Positions 1 through 4,464 of a DNA stretch of 7,980 nt are shown here, one piece after another. A model generated the notes under the pieces. It did not search any database and was not told the DNA's origin. It saw only the letters and a list, made by a program, of their open reading frames with translations. The DNA lies in the NCBI GenBank assembly GCA_003516765.1, contig DPCD01000044.1, positions 12,704 to 20,683 of the forward strand, read 5' to 3'. The stretch is from Clostridiales bacterium. GTDB taxonomy: Bacteria; Bacillota; Clostridia; Oscillospirales; Oscillospiraceae. A program made the translations under genes and the position numbers. The number at the start of each line of letters is the position of its first letter. Positions within the stretch are counted from its first letter, which is position 1.

Positions 1-342
1 GTTGATGATGTCCTCCATCTTGTGCCAGTGGAAGTGGTTGGGGGAATACTGTCCTTCTTTCAGAAACAGGAGCTTTTCGGCGTAGACCTTGGGGTACTTG
101 TCCGCAAGTTTGCGGTTTCCGTTGCGGATGGTAATGAGCGAAAAGCCCAGTTCGTTGAATTTTCCCTGACCGTAGTCAGTGATGTCCCAGCCGAGCATGC
201 ATTCGCGGACCTCGTCATATTCATGTCCCTTGCTCTGCCATTCGTTGGGAGTAAAGCTGCAGAAAGGCGGCAGGTAGCAGTGATATTTTTTGCACATCGC
301 TTCCAGCTCGCGAAGAGCCTTGTTGATTTCAGAACGCTTCAT
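1..342 (-). CDS. D-lyxose isomerase, N-terminal half (runs off left edge)
   Basis: Seen: 114 codons are open from an ATG at 342 (minus strand) to the window edge, with AGGAG at 354-350, 7 bases before the start. The protein starts MKRSEINKAL and contains GHEYDEVR (39-46), GWDITDYG (51-58) and TIRNGN (71-76). It ends with a cupin-type metal motif HFHWHKMED (103-111), in which H103, H105 and E110 are the likely metal ligands. Known: this is the pattern of the D-lyxose ketol-isomerase family, cytoplasmic metal-dependent cupins of roughly 225-230 residues that interconvert D-lyxose with D-xylulose and often D-mannose with D-fructose. About half the protein is visible; the rest of the cupin barrel lies outside the window. 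Context: it is the last gene of a sugar locus but has its own promoter, because a strong terminator separates it from the transporter gene upstream. Substrate preference cannot be read from sequence alone. Confidence 0.88.
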   Translation of the reverse strand, partial: MKRSEINKALRELEAMCKKYHCYLPPFCSFTPNEWQSKGHEYDEVRECMLGWDITDYGQGKFNELGFSLITIRNGNRKLADKYPKVYAEKLLFLKEGQYSPNHFHWHKMEDIIN

Positions 343-387
343 GGGAAATCTCCTTTTCGGAATTGGATTTGCACATAGGGCAGGGGC

Positions 388-412
388 ATGCTTCCAGTTT
401 GGCTGGGAGCAT
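388..412. promoter_or_regulatory. Inverted repeat in the leader of the lyxose isomerase gene (possible operator)
   Basis: ATGCTTCCAG (388-397) and CTGGGAGCAT (403-412) form 10-bp arms around a 5-base spacer, with one non-complementary position. The repeat lies just downstream of the promoter at 429-456 and 46 bases before the start codon, so a bound repressor would block transcription, or an RNA hairpin would form in the leader. Sugar-catabolic genes are often controlled by repressors binding such palindromes. No regulator is encoded in the window, so the role is inferred. Confidence 0.35.
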
Positions 413-428
413 CCCACCGCCTGATGTT

Positions 429-456
429 ATGATAGCGATTTTTTAGCGCCAGTCAA
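429..456 (-). promoter_or_regulatory. Sigma-A-type promoter for the lyxose isomerase gene
   Basis: Read on the minus strand: -35 TTGACT (456-451), 16-base A-rich spacer, -10 TATCAT (434-429). Each hexamer is 5/6 to consensus. Transcription would start near 422, giving an ~80-base leader before the ATG at 342. It sits directly downstream of the terminator at 484-516, so lyxose isomerase would be transcribed independently of the transporter gene. Confidence 0.65.
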
Positions 457-483
457 GAAAAACAGCGGCGCAGCGGTCCGTTT

Positions 484-516
484 GGCAAAAGCGCCGGGGA
501 AACCGGCGCTTTTGCC
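484..516 (-). terminator. Perfect 14-bp terminator hairpin after the ABC fusion gene
   Basis: GGCAAAAGCGCCGG (484-497) and CCGGCGCTTTTGCC (503-516) are exact reverse complements around a 5-base loop, starting 11 bases after the stop codon of the gene at 528-1346. The stem has the A-tract/GC-core/T-tract form of intrinsic terminators. The run of U is only four and is followed by GCC, so efficiency is uncertain. By symmetry it could act in both directions, but only the minus strand has a gene ending here. Confidence 0.75.
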
Positions 517-527
517 ATGGGAAAAAC

Positions 528-1346
528 TTACTTGGTCAGAACGGAGACGCCGGTGTCGGTGACAGCGCCGCCGAGGTTCTCGCCGTTCAGAGCTGCGACA
601 GCAGCCTTGACGCCTTCGTAGCCCATCACGTCGGGATTCTGTGCCATGGCATCCGCCATCGTCGTATCCGCAAAGTTCATCGATGTGATGTACTGCCCAT
701 CTCGCATGATGGTCACGCGGTCGACGATGTGCTGCAGCTCCTCCAGCCGGTGGGAGATATACACGATGCCGCAGCCGGAATCCTTCAGACGCCGGATGAT
801 GCGGAACAGCTCGTCAATTTCCTTCGCTGTCAGCGCCGAGGTTGGCTCGTCCATGATCAGGACCCTGGCGTTGATGGAAAGCGCCTTCGCAATCTCAACC
901 ATCTGCTGCTTGGAGACCGGAAGGTTTCCGACTGTCTCGCTCGGGGAGATGTCGATGCACAGATCGTCGAGAATCCGCTTTGCCTCCGCCTCCATGCCGC
1001 GCCGGTCGAGGACCGGACCCTTGTACCGCTCACGCCCGAGGAACATGTTTTCCGTGACGCTCAGGTGCGGGCACATGTTCAGCTCCTGATGGATGATTGC
1101 CACACCCAGCGCCTGCGCCTGCTTCGGCGTCAGATCGCCGTATTCTTTTCCGAAAATTTCAACGCTTCCACTGTCTCTGGTATACACGCCGCTTAAGATT
1201 TTCATCAGCGTGGATTTGCCCGCGCCGTTTTCGCCCAGCAAAGCCATGACCTCGCCGGAGCGAAGCTCAAAGTGAACATTGTCCAGCGCTTTCACGCCTG
1301 GGAAGCTCTTGCAGATGCCCCGCATGGAAACAATGGTTTCGTTCAT
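528..1346 (-). CDS. Chimeric gene: RbsA-type sugar ABC ATPase domain fused to the tail of a sugar-binding protein
   Basis: Seen (272 residues from ATG 1346): residues 1-230 are one full sugar-importer ATPase domain. Walker A is GENGAGKST (38-46), Q-loop around IIHQELN (84-90), signature VSKQQMVEIAKAL (144-156), Walker B VLIMDEPTS (162-170), and the H-loop is YISHRLEE (196-203). Known: RbsA/XylG/MglA proteins are about 500 residues with two such domains; the second is missing. Instead, residues ~231-272 (MAQNPDVMGYEGVKAA... to VTDTGVSVLTK) match the C-terminal pattern of ribose-type periplasmic binding proteins. Inference: an in-frame deletion between rbsA and rbsB in an rbsA-rbsC-rbsB operon. 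The ATPase core looks intact, but no permease is encoded in the window, so transport is doubtful. Alternative start: GTG at 1397 (17 codons longer) with GGAG upstream; ATG 1346 fits family N-termini better. An assembly chimera is the other explanation. Confidence 0.85.
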   Translation of the reverse strand: MNETIVSMRGICKSFPGVKALDNVHFELRSGEVMALLGENGAGKSTLMKILSGVYTRDSGSVEIFGKEYGDLTPKQAQALGVAIIHQELNMCPHLSVTENMFLGRERYKGPVLDRRGMEAEAKRILDDLCIDISPSETVGNLPVSKQQMVEIAKALSINARVLIMDEPTSALTAKEIDELFRIIRRLKDSGCGIVYISHRLEELQHIVDRVTIMRDGQYITSMNFADTTMADAMAQNPDVMGYEGVKAAVAALNGENLGGAVTDTGVSVLTK

Positions 1347-1424
1347 TCGCTCACGCACCTTTCCCTGATACCTGCCGGTATCCTTCGCATGTTGCACAGA
1401 TTTGCTCCGTGATTGGCTGTTTTC

Positions 1425-1453
1425 ACTGTAGCATGCGCCAAATAATTTGTCAA
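1425..1453 (-). promoter_or_regulatory. Strong sigma-A-type promoter for the ABC fusion gene
   Basis: Minus strand: -35 TTGACA (1453-1448), a perfect consensus; 17-base spacer; -10 TACAGT (1430-1425), 4/6. Transcription would start near 1418, about 70 bases before ATG 1346. The leader holds a small palindrome, GATACC-4-GGTATC (1367-1382), that could be an operator or hairpin. If the alternative GTG start at 1397 is used, this palindrome falls inside the coding region. Confidence 0.72.
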
Positions 1454-1620
1454 GCGGTTTTACAAAAAGAACGATTTTTTGCGCCGTTTCGCGCGGAATT
1501 CTTGCAATATATACAAAAAATTTAGGAGAATTTAGTGTAAAACAACTATATCCAAGCGCGATTTGGAGGCTTGTCAGGCGGGAAAACGGACGCTAAAATG
1601 AAAAACGAGCAGAACACGAC

Positions 1621-1626
1621 AGGAGG
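1621..1626 (+). promoter_or_regulatory. Ribosome binding site that fixes the epimerase start
   Basis: A perfect AGGAGG lies 7 bases before ATG 1634, whose product starts MLYTIRSGC, the natural N-terminus for this family. The frame stays open back to a TTG at 1571, but the extra 21 codons are polar, lack a well-spaced ribosome site and look like leader. The intergenic stretch 1454-1620 is locally AT-rich (about 1500-1555, with TATATA-like runs and the repeated word TTTAG). It presumably holds the plus-strand promoter, but I see no convincing -35/-10 pair. Confidence 0.7.
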
Positions 1627-2171
1627 CTTTGCCATGCTTTATACCATCCGCAGCGGCTGCATGCAGGCGCAGATTTCTTCGCTCGGTGCGCAGCTGATGC
1701 ATTTGACCGGGAAGACCGAATATCTCTGGCAGGGAGACCCCGCCTACTGGACCGACCGCGCGCCGACGATTTTTCCGTATGTGGCGCGGCTGACAAACGG
1801 GACATATCGCTACGAAGGGCAGACGTACCATCTTCCGATTCATGGCTTTGCGCCCACGGCGGAGTTTACTGCGGCGCAGAAAACGGATGACGCCGTTGCG
1901 CTGCAGATTGAGACGAATCCGGAATTTTACGCGCAGTATCCGTTCCGCTTCCGCTACACAATTTGCTATCGGCTGGAAGAAAACACACTGCATGCGGAGA
2001 TCTGTGTGGAAAACCGGGACGAAAAGCGCATGTACTTTGCCCTCGGCGGTCATCCGGGCATCAACGTGCCGCTGGAAGACGGGCTGCGGTTTGAGGATTA
2101 TGCGCTGGATTTCGGCGCCTGCGCGCCGCAGCGTGTGGAATTTACACCGGACTGCTTTGTCACCGGACGTA

Positions 2172-2189
2172 GGGTGTATCTGAAAACTG
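2172..2189 (+). repeat. Left terminal inverted repeat of the MITE
   Basis: GGGTGTATCTGAAAACTG, an exact reverse complement of 2314-2331. Including the flanking TA the symmetry is 20 bp. Beyond it the two sides diverge (CCAACG versus GAAATG) with only patchy similarity. Confidence 0.93.
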
Positions 2190-2313
2190 CCAACGCACCC
2201 GGACAGCGGTCCTTTTTGCGCTGAACCGCGCCGTTTTTCCTTGAAATACGACAGTATTCCTGCGGAAAAACGTCTTGCTCAGCACGAAAATTCCTCGCCG
2301 CCGGTCACATTTC

Positions 2314-2331
2314 CAGTTTTCAGATACACCC
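2314..2331 (-). repeat. Right terminal inverted repeat of the MITE
   Basis: CAGTTTTCAGATACACCC, an exact reverse complement of 2172-2189, followed by TA (2332-2333) and then the resumption of the epimerase frame at AGACGCCG. Confidence 0.93.
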
Positions 2332-2677
2332 TAAGACGCCGTTTGCGCTGCAGAACGGAAAGCTGCCGCTTTGCCATGCGCTGTTTGACCAGGATGCGAT
2401 TGTGCTGAAAGGCACGACGGGGACCGTCACGCTTGCCAGCGAACGGGGAAGCCGCGGCGTGCGCTTGATCGCGCCCGACTTTCCGATTTTCGGCTGCTGG
2501 CACATGCCGAAGACGGACGCGCCATACGTGTGTCTGGAGCCGTGGAGCAGCCTGCCGTCGAGAAGCGGCGTGATTGAGGATCTGAAAACCCAGCCGGACC
2601 TCATCTGCCTTCCTGCCGGGGAGGTTTATCGGACGCAGTGGTCGCTCACCTGTTTCTGAGCGCGCGGAAAATGACAG

Positions 2678-2724
2678 AAAAAGCCCCGCTTACCGGACAG
2701 AAAAACAGGTCCGATAAACGGGGC
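2678..2724 (-). terminator. Intrinsic terminator after the zinc-binding small protein gene
   Basis: Arms 2683-2698 and 2709-2724 form a 16-bp stem. Read on the minus strand the only two non-Watson-Crick positions are G-U wobbles, and the stem is followed by five U (2682-2678). It begins 19 bases after the stop codon at 2744-2746. On the plus strand the same two positions become C-A mismatches and no clean U-run follows, so it is designed for the minus strand. It may weakly stop transcription from the epimerase pseudogene ending at 2659. Confidence 0.9.
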
Positions 2725-2743
2725 AATTTGTAATTTTGAGACG

Positions 2744-2959
2744 CTACAGGCTGAAGTCCTGCGTTTTAAATTTCTGGAATTCCTTCGGCTTCGCGCGCCC
2801 GGGAACGCGCTTCAAAGGATCGTACCGGAAGCGGCGGCAGTGATGCTCGCAGGGGACGACGCCGCAGTGCTGGCAGATCATGTGCGCCTCGTCAATGCGT
2901 CCTGCAAACTGACAGTAGGCGCAGTACCGGTCGATATTTTTCCGAAACAGCAATTGCAT
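2744..2959 (-). CDS. Small cysteine-rich protein, predicted zinc-binding
   Basis: Seen: 71 residues with six cysteines as CAYC (13-16), CQHC (29-32) and C37/C41, plus H26, H31, H39 and H40, a zinc-ribbon or treble-clef-like spacing. A basic, proline-containing block FRYDPLKRVPGR (44-55) follows, then a C-terminus ending QDFSL. The start ATG at 2959 has AAAGG about 6 bases upstream. From memory of the group, short proteins with CxxC pairs, the FRYDPLKRVP block and a DFSL end occur in Clostridia and are annotated as hypothetical; I know no assigned function. Context: 33 bp downstream of the SpoVV-like gene on the same strand, and closed by its own terminator, so probably co-transcribed. Nucleic-acid or protein binding through the zinc site and basic block is a guess. 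Confidence 0.8.
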   Translation of the reverse strand: MQLLFRKNIDRYCAYCQFAGRIDEAHMICQHCGVVPCEHHCRRFRYDPLKRVPGRAKPKEFQKFKTQDFSL

Positions 2960-2992
2960 CGCCGCCTTTCTGAATTCTTGGAAGCGAAACTA

Positions 2993-4087
2993 TTATACAC
3001 GATCGCGGTGCAAATTGCTAGCCGCCATTTTTCGGAAAATCAGACATGCAAGGACGCCAAGCGTCAGTTCCATCAAAGCAAAGCCCGCGCCTGCGCCGCA
3101 AGCTGCAAACGCCGCGCTCGATGCCAGCTGCGCATCAAACAGCCGGTAGACCGGGATACTGAGAAGACCGGCGGTCAAGGCGTGCAGCAGCTTCGGCAGG
3201 AAAACCGGAAGCGTGCCAAGCCCTGCGGGCGTGAGAACAGCCCTTGTCTGTGCGTGGACGCTCAGTCCTCCGAAGGCGAGAAGCATGGAGGCAAGCGTAA
3301 ACTTGACGCCCTGCGCGAGCGCAAGCTCCGCCAGCGCGCCCGCGCCCCCGGAAAGCTCCAGAATGCCGCTGAGCGCCGTCAGCGCTAACGGCGGAAGAAA
3401 CGCTTTCAGCGCGCTTTGCACCAGCGCAGTCAGCACGCCGAAGAGCAGCACGAACATGCACACCTCGAGCGCCGTCTGACCGGCTTTTCTGACGCTGTCG
3501 GTGAGGGCGGCTGAAAAGGAGGGTGGAGCTTCCTGCGCGGCGTTTGCATTTTCGGAGGGAAGAACGGCTGTTTTTTTGCGCGGGAGAGTTCCCAGCAGCA
3601 GCGCGGACGTGCAATGGACGATGTATAAAAGCAGCCCGGCAAGCCTGCTTCCGAACACTGCCGGTCCCACGACGCCGAAGATGAACGCCGGACCGCAGTT
3701 GTTGCAGAACAGAAGAAGCCTTCCGGCGCTTTTTTTATCGATGCTTCCGGCTGCATACAGCGCGGCGATGGTCTGCGCGCCGGAAGGGTATCCGCCCGTA
3801 AGCCCGACGACAAGCGCCGCCGCGCCGGAACCCGGCACGCCGAACACCGGCTGCATGACGCCGGACAGCGCCCGCTCGAGCGGCTGCGTAAGATGCAGCG
3901 CGCAGAACAGATTTGCGCACACGAAAAACGGAAACAGCGACGGCACAATCACCTTCGCACAAAGAGAAAGCGCCCCAGCCGCCGCAAGACTTGCATCCTC
4001 GGGGCGGACAATCAGCCACACATAGCACGCGCCGATGGCAAGCGCCTGCAAAAACCGCACGCGGGTTTTCTCAGAATTCTGCTTCAC
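2993..4087 (-). CDS. ylbJ: Sporulation membrane protein SpoVV/YlbJ (predicted dipicolinate transporter)
   Basis: Seen (364 residues from GTG 4087): hydrophobic segments at about 12-27, 37-63, 86-98, 128-163, 208-224, 230-250, 260-276, 285-313 and 320-350. A polar loop at ~168-200 separates two halves. Motifs include VIVPSLFPFFVCANLF (47-61), PVFGVPGSG (80-88), GLTGGYPSGAQ (95-105) and LLLFCNNCGPAFIFG (124-138), typical of the nucleoside-recognition 'Gate' family and YlbJ. Known: YlbJ/SpoVV works in the outer forespore membrane, moving dipicolinic acid from the mother cell toward the forespore, and is sigma-E dependent in Bacillus. GTG 4087 was chosen because GAGGTGAT lies 8 bases upstream and the product fits the family. 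The open frame runs 72 codons further, but that overlaps yqfC on the other strand and is low-complexity. Substrate is inferred from the family. Confidence 0.85.
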   Translation of the reverse strand: MKQNSEKTRVRFLQALAIGACYVWLIVRPEDASLAAAGALSLCAKVIVPSLFPFFVCANLFCALHLTQPLERALSGVMQPVFGVPGSGAAALVVGLTGGYPSGAQTIAALYAAGSIDKKSAGRLLLFCNNCGPAFIFGVVGPAVFGSRLAGLLLYIVHCTSALLLGTLPRKKTAVLPSENANAAQEAPPSFSAALTDSVRKAGQTALEVCMFVLLFGVLTALVQSALKAFLPPLALTALSGILELSGGAGALAELALAQGVKFTLASMLLAFGGLSVHAQTRAVLTPAGLGTLPVFLPKLLHALTAGLLSIPVYRLFDAQLASSAAFAACGAGAGFALMELTLGVLACLIFRKMAASNLHRDRV

Positions 4088-4173
4088 TCCAATCACCTCA
4101 CGGTACAATCTATGTCTGCCCTGCAAGATTTCAGTACCGGAGCATAGACTTGCAGAGAAAAGGGGTGGAGGGC
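4088..4173. promoter_or_regulatory. Divergent promoter spacer between spoVV and yqfC, sigma-E-like -10 words on both strands
   Basis: CATAGACT (4143-4150, plus) and CATAGATT (4114-4107, minus) each differ from the sigma-E -10 pattern CATACAnT at one position. Each lies 20-24 bases from the start codon it would serve. Three words occur on both strands within 55 bp: CGGTAC/GTACCG (4101-4106, 4134-4139), TCTATG/CATAGA (4109-4114, 4143-4148) and CTGCAAG/CTTGCAG (4121-4127, 4149-4155). The -35 regions are weak (plus: GCAAGATT at 4123-4130). Known: the Bacillus homologues of both flanking genes are sigma-E controlled. The assignment here is inference. Confidence 0.35.
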
Positions 4174-4464
4174 TTGAAAACAGCAAGACAGCTTCTGACA
4201 AAAGCGGCGAAGCTATTTGATCTGCCGCTGGATATTGCGGCAAATCTGCCGCACATCGAGCTATTCGGCTTTGAGATGTGCAGCCTCGACTGCCATCGGG
4301 CAATTATTGCCTACGAGCCGGAGAAAATTGTCATTGCGGTGAACACGGGCGAAGTGACCATCGAGGGAAGCGGGCTGGAGCTGCGGTACATGCACCGCGA
4401 CCGGCTGACTGTGACCGGAACGATCGAAGCGATGAGCTTTACGGGGGCATCATGTGGCAGCTGA
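4174..4464 (+). CDS. yqfC: Sporulation protein YqfC
   Basis: Seen: 96 residues from TTG 4174, preceded by AGGGG (4161-4165) with 8-base spacing; GTG 4165 in the same frame overlaps that ribosome site and is less likely. Features are a basic, amphipathic N-terminus (KTARQLLTKAAKLF), then DLPLDIAANLPHIELFG (17-33) and a beta-rich C-terminal part (IAYEPEKIVIAVNTGEVTIEG, LELRYMHRDRLTVTGTIEAMSF). Known: YqfC proteins are about 90-95 residues, pair with YqfD, and belong to the mother-cell sigma-E regulon; their molecular role is not established. Context: first gene of the plus-strand operon, overlapping yqfD by 13 bp, so translation is probably coupled. Length, composition and neighbour all agree with the family. 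Confidence 0.85.
   Translation: MKTARQLLTKAAKLFDLPLDIAANLPHIELFGFEMCSLDCHRAIIAYEPEKIVIAVNTGEVTIEGSGLELRYMHRDRLTVTGTIEAMSFTGASCGS

Larger units (their letters stand above)
2172..2331. mobile_element. 160-bp foldback MITE with TA target duplication (IS630/Tc1-mariner type)
   Basis: Seen: 18-bp perfect terminal inverted repeats GGGTGTATCTGAAAACTG (2172-2189, and its complement 2314-2331), flanked by TA on both sides (2170-2171, 2332-2333). The interior is itself an imperfect palindrome. CGTTTTTCC (2232-2240) pairs with GGAAAAACG (2264-2272), and AATAC (2245-2249) with GTATT (2254-2258), centred at 2251.5, exactly the midpoint of the element. TGCGCTGA (2217-2224) also partly matches TCAGCACG (2279-2286). 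It encodes no transposase. Known: short foldback elements with TA duplications are mobilised in trans by IS630/Tc1-mariner-type transposases. The family assignment rests on the TA duplication and is inference. A transcript of it should fold into one long hairpin. Confidence 0.88.
1634..2659 (+). pseudogene. Aldose 1-epimerase (LacX-type), interrupted by a 160-bp foldback element
   Basis: Known role: cytoplasmic mutarotase interconverting alpha and beta anomers of aldoses. Seen: the 5' part (1634-2169) encodes IFPYVARLTNGTY, the conserved LPIHGFA and GGHPGIN motifs. The 3' part (2334-2659) encodes PFALQNGKLPL, FPIFGCWHMP, CLEPW (with the likely catalytic glutamate) and PAGEVYRTQW, the usual family C-terminus. 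Between them lies a mobile element whose TGA at 2222-2224 stops translation after 196 residues. The insertion, 162 bp with its TA duplication, is a multiple of three, so both halves are in the same frame. Deleting it gives ...VTGR-KTPFAL..., 287 residues in total, normal for the family. No other lesion is visible, suggesting recent insertion. The gene is divergent from the sugar ABC/lyxose isomerase genes and fits a sugar-catabolic role. The truncated product lacks the catalytic glutamate region and is probably inactive. Confidence 0.9.

Noticed and set aside
22..378. Plus-strand open frame of 118 codons
   Set aside because: It is antisense to the lyxose isomerase gene, whose minus-strand product has clear family motifs and a good ribosome site.
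646..1196. Plus-strand open frames across the ABC gene
   Set aside because: They are antisense to a gene with full Walker A, signature and Walker B motifs.
2160..2402. Frameshift in the epimerase gene
   Set aside because: Both halves are in the same frame; the interruption is a 162-bp insertion with a stop codon, not a frameshift.
2678..2724. Second copy of the MITE or an attachment site
   Set aside because: The palindrome shares no sequence with the MITE ends, has no target duplication, and has the U-run of a terminator.
2840..3388. Plus-strand open frame of 182 codons, and similar long frames at 3501-4025 and 4454-5338
   Set aside because: These are shadow frames in GC-rich coding DNA, rich in Arg/Ala/Gly/Pro with no recognisable motifs, opposite or out of frame with spoVV and yqfD.
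4088..4303. 72-codon N-terminal extension of the SpoVV-like protein
   Set aside because: It is antisense to yqfC, low in family similarity, and a GTG with a well-spaced ribosome site exists at 4087.
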